In this document: in pieces, positions 30,209-39,716 of the stretch
Layout of the letters: every line of letters starts with the position of its first letter
Numbering within the stretch: position 1 is the first letter of the stretch
Source of the DNA: Fodinibius sp034521915
Lineage (GTDB): Bacteria; Bacteroidota; Rhodothermia; Balneolales; Balneolaceae
Reading direction: 5' to 3'
Assembly: GCF_034521915.1 (NCBI RefSeq)
Contig: NZ_JAXHLU010000013.1
Span: forward strand, 138,153 to 202,152
DNA: 64,000 nt
The notes under the pieces: model-generated
The model's input: only the letters and a program-made list of their open reading frames with translations
What the model was told of the DNA's origin: nothing
Databases searched by the model: none
Program-made: the position numbers and the translations under genes

Positions 30209-30497
30209 AAATATAGGTATGAGTGGGGTTTATAATAACAATGAAGACGCCTGAAAATAGGGCATAAATACGCAAAATCAAAGTAAGCGATGGGCTTTAT
30301 TGGCGAAAGCCGAGTTGGGCGCGCAGATCAAGTCTAACAAGTATAAAAGCATCCCAGACAATCACTACTTTATGTTCTCCCGAGAACCGCCCCAATATGT
30401 TAAAAAATTAGGTCTAAAAGAAACATTGATATTTTTAGGGATTAAGCCTATTTTTTCGGTCTATCTGAGAAATTGCAAACAATGCTTATTACGAGTT
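30209..30497. other. Divergent intergenic region between gyrB and rpmB
   Basis: About 290 bp with no supported gene. It must hold the promoters of gyrB (leftward) and the ribosomal-protein unit (rightward). An open frame continues upstream of rpmB but has no family features; rpmB starts at the ATG at 30,498. Confidence 0.5.
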
Positions 30498-30743
30498 ATG
30501 GCACGTAAAGATGATATTACTGGAAAGGGAGCTCAAAATGGTTATCGCTCCTCAAATGCTAACAACAAAACGAAGCATAAGTTTCAGCAGAACCTGCAGA
30601 CAAAAAAGTTCTACGTTCCCGAGGAAGATAAGTGGGTTAAACTAAAAGTCTCTGCCAAGACGCTTCGTACGATCAACAAAAAAGGCATCCATGCTGTACT
30701 GAAGGAAGCGCGCAAAAAGGGAACACTTATCAAAGACGTTTAA
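30498..30743 (+). CDS. rpmB: 50S ribosomal protein L28
   Basis: 81 aa from ATG at 30,498 (MARKDDITGKGAQNGYRSSN), which matches the family start; a longer upstream frame should be ignored. LKVSAKTLRTINKKGIHAVL near the end is typical L28. Part of the large ribosomal subunit. Followed by rpmG after 83 bp. Confidence 0.95.
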   Translation: MARKDDITGKGAQNGYRSSNANNKTKHKFQQNLQTKKFYVPEEDKWVKLKVSAKTLRTINKKGIHAVLKEARKKGTLIKDV

Positions 30744-30826
30744 TCGTTATCGGTTAACTGTTATACGTTATTGGTCATTGCCTTTGACAATAACAATTAA
30801 CAACTAACCCAGAAACAACAAACATT

Positions 30827-30991
30827 ATGGCAAAAGGAAACAGAGTACAAGTTATTTTAGAATGCACGGAAGCCCCTGGCACTTCGCGGTATCATACGAC
30901 AAAAAATCGTCGTAATACGCCCGATCGACTTGAGATTAAAAAGTACAACCCGGTGCTTCGTAAGCATACCGTTCACAAAGAAATTAAATAG
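30827..30991 (+). CDS. rpmG: 50S ribosomal protein L33
   Basis: 54 aa: MAKGNRVQVILECTEAPGTS, YHTTKNRRNTPDRLEIKKYN, ending VLRKHTVHKEIK. It is a clear L33, too short for a standard ORF cutoff. The zinc-binding Cys pairs of the C+ form are missing, with one Cys only, so it is a zinc-free form. It lies between rpmB and the DUF4295 gene. Confidence 0.95.
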   Translation: MAKGNRVQVILECTEAPGTSRYHTTKNRRNTPDRLEIKKYNPVLRKHTVHKEIK

Positions 30992-31006
30992 TAACACTGT
31001 ATAGTT

Positions 31007-31177
31007 ATGGCGAAGAAGAAAACATTTGGAACTGAAGGACAGGAACAACAGGCTGGCGACGGCCGCATGGCAAAGGTGATTGTGGCTCACAAAACGCCCG
31101 ATAACAATTATGCTTACAAAGAAGCCGTTATCCAGGAAGATAAGGTGCAAGACTTTATTCAAGAAAATAAAGACTAG
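31007..31177 (+). CDS. DUF4295 family protein
   Basis: 56 aa: MAKKKTFGTEGQEQQAGD, then KVIVAHKTPDNNYAYKEAVI and ending DKVQDFIQENKD. The end VQDF and the location right after rpmG (15 bp) match the DUF4295 proteins that follow L28-L33 in Bacteroidota. Probably ribosome-associated; function unproven. It supports the taxonomic placement of the left part. Confidence 0.85.
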   Translation: MAKKKTFGTEGQEQQAGDGRMAKVIVAHKTPDNNYAYKEAVIQEDKVQDFIQENKD

Positions 31178-31200
31178 TTCGATCAATCTTTATTTGCCGG

Positions 31201-31239
31201 AAAAGGTTGCATTCGTATAAGCGGATGGAACCTTTTTTT
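31201..31239 (+). terminator. Terminator of the rpmB-rpmG unit
   Basis: AAAAGGTT-G-CATTCG pairs with CGGATG-G-AACCTTTT (one G-U and one G-G mismatch) around TATAAG, followed by T. It lies 24 bp after DUF4295. Confidence 0.88.
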
Positions 31240-31289
31240 ATGAGCTCTTAACAGCTCCCGGATTCCCCTTAATTTTTAGCTAACAGCCT

Positions 31290-31745
31290 ATGTCTATCAA
31301 AGACCAAATCATGGCAGACTTAAAACAGGCCATGAAGAACAAAGAGAAGGATAAGCTGCGTGTGTTGCGCTCATTAAAGTCGAAGCTGCTGGAACGCGAA
31401 ATCAGCGAGCGTAAAGAGGGCGAAGCCTCACTTTCTGATGAACAAGCCATTGAAGTACTGATGAAAGCGGCCAAGCAGCGCAACGAATCCATTGAGCAAT
31501 TTGAAAAAGGCGACCGCAATGACCTGGCCGACTCCGAAAAAGCGGAGCTGGAAGTTATTGAGTCGTACCTGCCCGAAATGCTTTCCGAGGATGAGGTACG
31601 CGATATTGCCCGTGAAAAAATTGAAGAGCTCGGAGCTGAAGACATGTCGGATATGGGGCAAGTCATGGGCGTCCTGATGCAAGAACTGAAAGGTAAAGCT
31701 GAAGGGTCAATCGTCAGCAAGGTCGTCAAAGACGAACTCTCCTGA
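31290..31745 (+). CDS. GatB/YqeY domain protein
   Basis: 151 aa: LKQAMKNKEKDKLRVLRSLK, VLMKAAKQRNESIEQFEKG, LEVIESYLPEMLSEDEV, then MGQVMGVLMQELKGKAEGSI. This is the YqeY family, related to the tail domain of GatB, which can bind tRNA; its cellular role is not well defined. Full length. Located between the ribosomal-protein unit and cvpA. Confidence 0.9.
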   Translation: MSIKDQIMADLKQAMKNKEKDKLRVLRSLKSKLLEREISERKEGEASLSDEQAIEVLMKAAKQRNESIEQFEKGDRNDLADSEKAELEVIESYLPEMLSEDEVRDIAREKIEELGAEDMSDMGQVMGVLMQELKGKAEGSIVSKVVKDELS

Positions 31746-31757
31746 TTATTTTGCCCT

Positions 31758-32327
31758 ATGAATATCCTGGACTTCCTGATATTTCTGCCCATCGCATATT
31801 TTTGCTATCGCGGTTTTTCTAATGGGCTCATCAAGGAAGTGCTGAGTATTGTAGGAATTGTGCTGGCCGTGTTTTTAACCTTCCAGTATATGGAACCTGT
31901 TGGCCAGTTGATAAGCCCCCTTTTCGAGGAAAAAGCTTCTGTTATTCCTTTCGCCTCCGGGTTGATTATTTTTCTAACAACACTGGCCGCCGTACACCTG
32001 GTGGCTTACCTGAGCAAAAAGTTTCTTGAGGCTGTCAAGCTCAACATTGTTAATCGACTGGCCGGTGCCGCCTTTGGATTTCTGAAAAGCGGCATTGTAA
32101 TTAGTGCTGTTTTATTAATCCTGGCCGGGTTCAGCATCCCTTCGCAGCAGGCGCGACAAGATTCAGCCACCTACTCGTACGTAGTGCATCTGGCCCCTTG
32201 GGCATACGATACTGTGGCCAGCGTTTATCCCGGCGCCGAAGATTTTAAATCAACGGTCGAAAAGACTCTCGACCAGTACAACCCAATCGAAAGTTTTCCC
32301 ATTCTAGAAAAGAACCGTAACTCTTAG
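31758..32327 (+). CDS. CvpA family membrane protein
   Basis: 189 aa with four predicted membrane helices: MNILDFLIFLPIAYFCYRGF, then GLIKEVLSIVGIVLAVFLTF, matching the CvpA family (colicin V production; recently linked to envelope stress). A periplasmic or cytoplasmic tail of about 50 residues follows. Starts 12 bp after yqeY and ends 7 bp before tyrS, so the three are probably one unit. Confidence 0.85.
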   Translation: MNILDFLIFLPIAYFCYRGFSNGLIKEVLSIVGIVLAVFLTFQYMEPVGQLISPLFEEKASVIPFASGLIIFLTTLAAVHLVAYLSKKFLEAVKLNIVNRLAGAAFGFLKSGIVISAVLLILAGFSIPSQQARQDSATYSYVVHLAPWAYDTVASVYPGAEDFKSTVEKTLDQYNPIESFPILEKNRNS

Positions 32328-32334
32328 CATTATC

Positions 32335-33549
32335 ATGACGTTTCCACCTGTTGAAGAACAACTCGAAGTTATTAAACGCGGTACCGCTGAAATTGTACCC
32401 GAGGATGAGCTTGTCGAAAAGCTCAAAAATTCCAAAGAAAAAAATAAACCACTTAAAATTAAGCTGGGCTGCGACCCCACCCGTCCCGACCTGCACCTGG
32501 GACACTCGGTGATCCTACGTAAATTACGGCAATTTCAGGATCTAGGTCACGAAGCCATCCTAATTATTGGAGATTTTACAGCGCTCATCGGCGATCCTAC
32601 CGGCAAAAGTGAAACGCGTCCCGCACTGTCGAGCGAAGAAATCGAAGAAAATGCAAAAACCTATCTCGATCAGGCCACAAAAATTCTGGACGAGGACAAA
32701 ACCTCTATTGTCTATAACTCAGAGTGGTTGGGCAAAATGAACTTTGAGGATGTCATCAAGCTGACCTCGAAATTAACGGTTGCCCGAATGATTGAGCGCG
32801 ATGACTTTTCGAAACGCTACGATAATAACGAACCTATCTCGCTGCACGAATTCTTATATCCGCTGGCACAGGGCCAAGACTCGGTACATCTTCAGTCGGA
32901 TGTTGAACTCGGCGGCACCGATCAGAAATTTAACCTTCTGGTGGGACGAGAACTCCAAAAAGATGACGAACAGGAGCCGCAAATTGCGCTGATGATGCCA
33001 CTACTAGTAGGTACCGACGGCACCAAAAAGATGTCAAAATCCTACGATAATTATATTGGTATTACCGAGGATGCCAACGATATGTACGGCAAGGTGCTCT
33101 CGATCCCCGATGATCTGATCTACTCCTGGTTTGAGCTGATCTCGGACGTTGATGTGGATGAGCTGCCAAAGTACAAGAAGAAAATTGCGGAAGATCCCCG
33201 TAATACAAAGCACGAGCTGGCCCTCAGCATAACCCGCATTTACCACGGTCAAGAAAAAGCCGAAGCGGCCCGCAAACACTTCGAAAAAACAGTGGTTGGC
33301 GATCAAATTCCCGACGATGCCCCTACCATGGAATACGATGCCGGAACCGAAGTTCGTCTGCTCGATATCGTATCAGATGCCGGTTTCACCGACAGCAACG
33401 GCCAAACCAAGCGCCTGATCCAACAGGGCGGCATCTCTATCGACGATGAAAAAGTATCCGACAAAGGCTACAGCGTGACGTTTAAGGGCGATACCGAATT
33501 TACCCTTAAAGTTGGTAAACGGAACTATGCAATTGTAAAAAGTAAGTAA
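32335..33549 (+). CDS. tyrS: Tyrosyl-tRNA synthetase
   Basis: 404 aa class-I synthetase that charges tRNA-Tyr. The signature HLGH appears in RPDLHLGHSVILRKL near residue 50 and KMSKS in DGTKKMSKSYDNYIG near residue 230. A C-terminal S4-like RNA-binding segment follows (LIQQGGISIDDEKVSDKGY). Full length and intact. Confidence 0.96.
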   Translation: MTFPPVEEQLEVIKRGTAEIVPEDELVEKLKNSKEKNKPLKIKLGCDPTRPDLHLGHSVILRKLRQFQDLGHEAILIIGDFTALIGDPTGKSETRPALSSEEIEENAKTYLDQATKILDEDKTSIVYNSEWLGKMNFEDVIKLTSKLTVARMIERDDFSKRYDNNEPISLHEFLYPLAQGQDSVHLQSDVELGGTDQKFNLLVGRELQKDDEQEPQIALMMPLLVGTDGTKKMSKSYDNYIGITEDANDMYGKVLSIPDDLIYSWFELISDVDVDELPKYKKKIAEDPRNTKHELALSITRIYHGQEKAEAARKHFEKTVVGDQIPDDAPTMEYDAGTEVRLLDIVSDAGFTDSNGQTKRLIQQGGISIDDEKVSDKGYSVTFKGDTEFTLKVGKRNYAIVKSK

Positions 33550-33634
33550 TGCGTATTCAGTGATGAGTAATAGTAACTTGTCACTCACCACTTTTCAATC
33601 ATCTTTCTGCGACTAAAACTAAAGATTTACCATC

Positions 33635-34403
33635 GTGCTTAAGATCTCATCCCTCAAACCTCAATGGTATCCGCGCGGCGCACCGTCACGGCTTTTTAGA
33701 CTGGGTTGATCAGAGTGATCCCGATATTATTTGTCTGCAGGAACTCCGTGCTATGGAACACCAAGTGCCAAATCCTATCAAAAACCTTGACTACCACGAC
33801 GTGTATCATACCGCCGAAAAGAAAGGCTATTCCGGGGTCGGCATTATGTCGAAAGAAGAGCCAATCAACGTGGAAAAAGGAATTGGCGTGGACTGGATTG
33901 ACAGCGAGGGACGTGTAATCAAGGCGGAATTTGAGGATCTTACTGTCTTTTCAATCTACGCCCCCAGCGGTACGACCGGCGATGAGCGGCAGGATCTGAA
34001 GATGGAGTTTCTCGACTACTTTCTGCCCTATGCGCAGAAATACCTCAGCAGCGCCAAACCCGTTGTCTTCTGTGGAGATTACAATATCTGCCACAAAGCC
34101 ATCGACATTCATAATCCAAAGCGGAATAAAAATACCTCCGGCTTTTTACCCGAAGAACGCGAATGGGTTACGCGTCTGCTCCAGACGGGTTTTGAAGATG
34201 TCTATCGTCGACTCCACGAAGACGAAGAGGATCTGTACAGCTGGTGGAGCTATCGCGCGGCATCCAAGGAGCGCAACAAGGGATGGCGCATCGATTACCA
34301 GATGACAAGTCCCGATCTGCTGGAAGCAGCCACCGAAGCCGAAATTGAGATGGAATGGGATCTCTCAGATCACGCCCCAGTGACGGTGACCTACAAACAC
34401 TGA
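33635..34403 (+). CDS. xth: Exodeoxyribonuclease III, frameshifted near its start
   Basis: The GTG at 33,635 gives VLKISS, then the frame shifts near 33,655; the correct frame reads LNGIRAAHRHGFLDW, then DPDIICLQELRAMEHQVP. Further motifs are VFCGDYNICHKAIDI, RIDYQMTSPDL and SDHAPVTVTY, the EEP nuclease active site. It repairs abasic sites as AP endonuclease and 3' exonuclease. About 255 aa, usual length. A single indel next to a run of A and C suggests a sequencing error. Confidence 0.85.
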
Positions 34404-34475
34404 TAGCTTTCCCTGCTGCAAAATTATATATTGCTCCTCCATTATAATTTAATATTCAAAACAGACCTCAGCACA

Positions 34476-34934
34476 ATGGGTACCCACTTTGATGGCGACG
34501 AGAAAGAGAAGCAGGTGTTAAATACATTCATCAAACTAATGCGCGCAACCGAGTCGCTCACCAATCGTCTGAATAAACACCACGCGGACGCTAACCTTAC
34601 AGTTAGTCAATTTGGAGTAATGGAGGCTCTGCATCACCTGGGCCCGTTAAACCAAAAAGCATTGGGCGAAAAGCTTCTCAAAAGTGGGGGAAACATTACC
34701 TTGGTGATCGACAATCTCGAAAAAAGCGGGTGGGTAAAACGCCAGCAGGATCCCGAAGACCGACGATCGATGCTCATTCACCTGACGCCCGAGGGAAAGA
34801 ATTTTATCGCTAATTACTTTCCAAAACATCTTCAACGTATCAAAGAAGAATTTGAGGTCCTATCTGAGACTGAACTAAACCAACTTGCTTCTATATGCAA
34901 GAAATTGGGATTACAAAAGGAACACAATAATTAA
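34476..34934 (+). CDS. MarR-family transcriptional regulator
   Basis: 152 aa from ATG at 34,476 (MGTHFDGDEKEKQVLNTFIK); an upstream 15-residue extension lacks family similarity. Winged helix with LNQKALGEKLLKSGGNITLV, IDNLEKSGWVKRQQDPEDRR and SMLIHLTPEGKNFI, typical MarR. Target and ligand unknown; no obvious adjacent partner. Confidence 0.85.
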   Translation: MGTHFDGDEKEKQVLNTFIKLMRATESLTNRLNKHHADANLTVSQFGVMEALHHLGPLNQKALGEKLLKSGGNITLVIDNLEKSGWVKRQQDPEDRRSMLIHLTPEGKNFIANYFPKHLQRIKEEFEVLSETELNQLASICKKLGLQKEHNN

Positions 34935-35021
34935 CTCTTCGGTTAGTTAATATAGCTCTAGTATAGAGACACATCCCAAATGTGACTCCATATATCCCAA
35001 CATGGGAATGGGTTTGAACGC

Positions 35022-36260
35022 TCATTCCCTTTTAGTCGTATCGAATAGCATCCAGCTGGTATCTACGTTGGCTGCACGCCGCGCCGGGTACCAACTTGCC
35101 AACAGGCAGAGCAACAGGCTCCCCACCAGCACAATGCTAATATCCATCCAGTTTATGCTCACGGGATAGGCGTCGATAATAAAGGCCGATGAGAGCTTGA
35201 TAAGTCCGTACTGCTGCTGCAGCCAGCTCAGCAGTAGTCCCAGCCCTCCTCCTATTACGCAACCGATAATACCGATATAGAGCCCCTGCCGAACAAAATA
35301 TTTTTGACGTCTGAGGGGTAAAACCCATAGTAAGAAGTACACCTATATCGCGTTTCTTTTGTATCACGATCATGGTAAGAGAGCCAATAATATTAAGTAC
35401 GGCCACCAGCACGATAATCATCAGGATAACGTAGGAACTCCATTTTTCGAGGTACATGACATCGTAGAGGGGCTTTTTCAAGTCGTACCAGGTAGAGAGT
35501 TTAAAATCGGATCCAAGAGTGGCTTGCAGCGATCTGTTTAACCTCCTCGGCCTGGTTGGTATTTTGCAGGCGAAGATCGATGCCGGAGACCATATTGCGC
35601 ATCTCAAAGAGCCGCTGAGCCGCTTCTTTGTCGATATAGACAGCGGGGCCGTCGGTGATTTGCAGGCGCGAATAAAAGCCGCGCACCTCAAAACGGTAGC
35701 TCCGCGGCAGTGAAAAGCTGAGTGAGTGATTTACGCATACCGTCGGCGCTGAGCAGTACCACCTGGTCTCCGATTTCGATTCCAGCTCGTTTTGCAGCTG
35801 CTGATTAACAAGCATGCCGGGCTTTTTGTTTTGCACGGAAAGGTTTACCGTGCCGGATTCCAAACTCTCCTGCAAGTTATTGACCTTGAAATATTCTTCG
35901 GCGCTGATGCCACGGACGTCCACTACTTTATCGGAGTTACTTTGCTGAGCCAGCAGGGCTTTACCCTCGACATAGGACGCCGCGGCCCTGAGTTCAGGGA
36001 TTGCCGAAAGTTTTTGCTGCATATCACCGTTATAAAGCAACGTATTACCGGCTACCGATTCTATACGGATATCGGGATCATTCTGGAGGAGAAAGCCTTG
36101 TATTACATCAAAAAAACCATTGAACACCGAAAGCACGACAATGAAGTAGTGCCGTACCAATGGTGACGCCCAAAATGCTGATGATGGTGAGCGTGGAGAT
36201 CAGCGACACATGTTTTTTTGAAAAGAGGTAGCGCCTGGCTATAAATCCGGTTGTTTTCAT
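35022..36260 (-). CDS. LolC/LolE-type ABC transporter permease, multiply frameshifted
   Basis: Start ATG at 36,260: MKTTGFIARRYLFSKKHVSL, then a first shift near 36,155 before VVLSVFNGFFDVIQGF. A periplasmic domain follows (DVRGISAEEYFKVNNL), shifts near 35,700 and 35,310, and the end carries three membrane helices (YLEKWSSYVILMIIVLVAVL, MYFLLWVLPL, then SINWMDISIVLVGSLLLCLL). The layout is that of lipoprotein-releasing LolC/E permeases (MacB/FtsX superfamily). About 410 aa when joined. Three indels in one gene is more than elsewhere, so true decay cannot be excluded. Confidence 0.75.
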
Positions 36261-36673
36261 AAATCCTAAAATAGGAAATATGACCTTACTATTTTAGCTA
36301 ACTTTTTAAAAACACCATTTGCTGAGATAGGAGAATATGGAGCTTTTTGGGGCATAATACGACGGCTAAAACTGTGCCCTTACGTTTACTTTTCTATTCT
36401 TTAAAAACAAATAGGTATTTATCAACCTTCATTACAGGCCGAGCCCGTGTACTTCTAAAAGAATTGTGTAATTTTTTGTAAAAAAGGGGATTAAATATTT
36501 TTAATGCTTGATCTCGATTGATATTGCTCTGCCAAAAAATTAGGCTTGTCGAAACGGGATGTGATTTTAACTAGTTGCTCTTTCAACAAACGGCTTAACT
36601 ACTCTTTCAACGAAATATCCTTCCCCGAAGTGCAATAAATACAACGCTACCAATCACTCTAACTTATAATATA
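36261..36673. other. Intergenic region upstream of the SusC/SusD pair
   Basis: About 410 bp of AT-rich DNA with no supported gene. It should hold the promoters of the leftward permease and the rightward susC. No unambiguous Bacteroidota -33/-7 pair or strong palindrome is seen. Confidence 0.4.
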
Positions 36674-39600
36674 ATGGACAAACACATCTTTACCCTATGC
36701 AGTGGTATACCTACCAAACAGGAAAACAGAACTACAGATAGTAACAACGGTTGGACTATTATCTGTTTCACCTTTTTAATATTTATCCTATCTGCCTCAA
36801 TATCTATCGCGCAAGTTACCGTTACCGGAACAGTCACCTCCGCTAACAACGGCAGAACCCTACCAGGAGTTAATGTTCTAGAGAAGGGTACATCTAATGG
36901 AGCTAGCACTGATAAAAATGGGGAATATGAATTAGAGGTTACCGGACCTAATGCTGTGTTAGTTTTCAGCTATATTGGCTATTTATCGAAAGAAGTACCC
37001 GTTAGAAACCGGCAAACTATTAATGTAAAACTTAAGGAGGATGTCGAAAAACTTAAGGAAGTTGTTGTTATTGGATATGGAGAGCAAACACGTGAAACCC
37101 TAACCAGTTCAGTATCCTCCGTAAGTTCTGCAGACATTCAAAATACACCTTCGGCCGGGGCCGATCAGCTTATTCAAGGACAGGCCGCAGGAGTTCAGGT
37201 GAGTTCTAATTCCGGTATGCCCGGAGGTGGAATATCCATTAATATTCGCGGCACAAACTCAATTTCTGGAGGCAGTGACCCTCTATACGTTGTTGATGGT
37301 GTTCCAATTGAAACAGGGAACTTTGGACTTGGCACGGGGGGAGCTCAAACAAGCGCCATTGCCGACCTTGACCCATCCAATATTGAATCTATAGAAGTCC
37401 TAAAAGATGCTTCAGCTACAGCCATTTATGGAGCTCGTGCTTCAAACGGAGTGGTATTAATAACGACTAAACGAGGGAGTAATAGTGAACCCATTATCCA
37501 GTTCAGTACCTATTATGGTATTAATGAGGCTGTAAATACTCCCGATCTCGTGAGCGGCTCCAACTTTGAAATGTTAATGAATGAAGCAGCCCGGAATAAC
37601 GGGGAACCTATTCCCTACAGCAATCCAGATAATGCAATCAATACAAACTGGGCTGATAAAGTCTTTCGTACAGGTGCCGTTAGAAGTCATGATTTAACAT
37701 TTAGTGGCGGTAACGAATTCATGAAATACTCCATATCGGGTTCAAATTTCACACAGGATGGGGTAATCCGACCTACCAATTTCAAGCGAAATAATGCGCG
37801 CGTTAATCTGGACTTACAAGCAACTGATAACCTTTCCTTCGGCACTAGCATCACTTATTCAAACTCGAGCCGGAATAGGGTGCGTAATAATGATAACATT
37901 ACGGGCGTACTTGGCGGGGTATACTTTTATCCTACTAACCTACCAGTGTATCAGCAGGATAATTCATATACTAAATTTAGCATTTTTGAAAATCCTGTTG
38001 CTGCAGTAGAAGAAGTAGACTTTGATATGAGCGTAAACCGGCTTATTGGAAATGTGTTTGGAGAATATGAGTTTACACCCGGACTTACCTTCCGCACCAG
38101 TTGGAGTTATGATTACAACCAAGTAAGTGAGGAACGATATAACAACACATTTACCAATGAAGGATCTGCTGTTAACGGCAGTGCATTGGCCACAACTGCG
38201 CTGAGTAACAACTGGACCGTAGAGAATACGTTAAATTACCTATTTAATGTTGATAGCCATAATTTTAGCGTATTACTGGGTACCAGTATTCAAGAGTCGA
38301 CATTTGAACGTACTACCGCAAGTGGCCAACAGTTCCCCAGTAACGACTTTCGCCGTATTGAAGACGCCGCTGTGCAAACGTCTTCTTCAACCGGCACTAG
38401 TTCAGGAATAGCCTCTTTCTTTGGGCGGCTAAAGTACGATTACGATGGCAAGTATTTGTTGACCGCAAACGTGCGTCGTGATGGTTCTTCACGTTTTGGG
38501 GAACGAAACCAGTGGGGTACGTTCCCATCTGTAGCCTTGGGTTGGGTCGCTTCCGAGGAATCTTTTTTCAATATTGACTGGATGAGCAACCTAAAGTTAC
38601 GTGCCAGCTATGGTGTTACCGGTAACCAAAGCGGTATTGATAACTTTCAGGCACTGGGATTATGGGGCGGAGAAAGCTATACCGAAAACCCCGGTACCAG
38701 CCCTCAGCAACTGGCAAACCCTAATTTAAAGTGGGAAACAACCAATCAACTTGATCTTGGCATCGATATTGGCCTTTTCGATGACCGGTTGAGTATTGTG
38801 TATGACTATTACTATAAAAAAACTGATAACCTTCTATTGGCTGTTCCAGTGCCCATGTCAACCGGTTTTGAAGAACTCGTACAGAATTATGGCGAAATTG
38901 AAAATGAGGGCATGGAGCTAAGTATAAGCGGTGATATTATTAGTCGAGAAGAGTTAAAATGGAATTTAAACTTCAATATATCGGGCAACCGCAATAAAAT
39001 TCTTGAACTCGCATCCCCATTTAATGTGTATAACCGTGATATCTACCGGTATCAAGAGGGATATCCGATGTATTCATTCTACTTACACAAACAGCTTGGT
39101 GTAAACCCTGAAACAGGAGAACCTATCTTTGAGGATGTCGATAACAACGGCACATTTAATCCCAATGTAGATCGTAAAATTGTAGGTAATGCCAACCCGG
39201 ACTTTTTCGGTGGGATTACCAACCGGTTTAACTACAAGAATGTAGACCTCTCGGTATTCTTCCAATATAGCTATGGGGGTGACCAGCTTAACTGGAACCG
39301 TTTCTTTCAGGAACATGGAGGTACTCGTAACACAGGCTTTTTGAGTTCCCAGCTTGATCGCTGGCAAGAGCCCGGCGACCAAACAATGGTACCTAAGATG
39401 ACGAGTGATAACTACGCTAGTAACTTGCGTCCTTCCCGTTTCCTAGAAGACGGATCATACATGCGGCTTAAAAAGTTAACTGTTGGCTATTCACTGCCCA
39501 ATCAGTTTTTAGGAGAGTTGGGCATCTCAAGTCTACGTTTTTATGTCACCGGCCAAAATCTGCTGACATTTACCAATTACAGTGGATTAGATCCTGAAGT

Positions 39601-39697
39601 AACAGCTACTGCTACTTCATCTCTTACCAAAGGGATTGAGTTTTATACCCAGCCTCAGGCACGTTCTGTAATTGGCGGCTTCGACATCAAATTTTAA
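36674..39697 (+). CDS. SusC/RagA-family TonB-linked outer-membrane transporter
   Basis: 1007 aa. N-terminal signal segment (WTIICFTFLIFILSASISIA), then a CarboxypepD-regulatory-like domain (TGTVTSANNGRTLPGVNVLE) and plug domain (LQGQAAGVQVSSNSGMPGG-like, with NIRGTNSISGGSDPLYVVDG), then a 22-strand barrel to the C-terminal FDIKF. SusC proteins take up oligosaccharides or peptides together with a SusD lipoprotein. SusD follows directly. No sugar-degrading enzyme lies nearby, so the substrate is open. Confidence 0.93.
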   Translation: MDKHIFTLCSGIPTKQENRTTDSNNGWTIICFTFLIFILSASISIAQVTVTGTVTSANNGRTLPGVNVLEKGTSNGASTDKNGEYELEVTGPNAVLVFSYIGYLSKEVPVRNRQTINVKLKEDVEKLKEVVVIGYGEQTRETLTSSVSSVSSADIQNTPSAGADQLIQGQAAGVQVSSNSGMPGGGISINIRGTNSISGGSDPLYVVDGVPIETGNFGLGTGGAQTSAIADLDPSNIESIEVLKDASATAIYGARASNGVVLITTKRGSNSEPIIQFSTYYGINEAVNTPDLVSGSNFEMLMNEAARNNGEPIPYSNPDNAINTNWADKVFRTGAVRSHDLTFSGGNEFMKYSISGSNFTQDGVIRPTNFKRNNARVNLDLQATDNLSFGTSITYSNSSRNRVRNNDNITGVLGGVYFYPTNLPVYQQDNSYTKFSIFENPVAAVEEVDFDMSVNRLIGNVFGEYEFTPGLTFRTSWSYDYNQVSEERYNNTFTNEGSAVNGSALATTALSNNWTVENTLNYLFNVDSHNFSVLLGTSIQESTFERTTASGQQFPSNDFRRIEDAAVQTSSSTGTSSGIASFFGRLKYDYDGKYLLTANVRRDGSSRFGERNQWGTFPSVALGWVASEESFFNIDWMSNLKLRASYGVTGNQSGIDNFQALGLWGGESYTENPGTSPQQLANPNLKWETTNQLDLGIDIGLFDDRLSIVYDYYYKKTDNLLLAVPVPMSTGFEELVQNYGEIENEGMELSISGDIISREELKWNLNFNISGNRNKILELASPFNVYNRDIYRYQEGYPMYSFYLHKQLGVNPETGEPIFEDVDNNGTFNPNVDRKIVGNANPDFFGGITNRFNYKNVDLSVFFQYSYGGDQLNWNRFFQEHGGTRNTGFLSSQLDRWQEPGDQTMVPKMTSDNYASNLRPSRFLEDGSYMRLKKLTVGYSLPNQFLGELGISSLRFYVTGQNLLTFTNYSGLDPEVTATATSSLTKGIEFYTQPQARSVIGGFDIKF

Positions 39698-39716
39698 AAC
39701 GACAAACTATTACGTT

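Noticed and set aside
30300..30497. N-terminal extension of L28 (66 residues)
   Set aside because: The upstream part has no similarity to L28 and the normal start MARKDD is at 30,498.
31280..31792. Reverse ORF of 170 codons, Ser-rich
   Set aside because: Opposite yqeY, which has clear family motifs; the Ser richness is an artefact of antisense reading.
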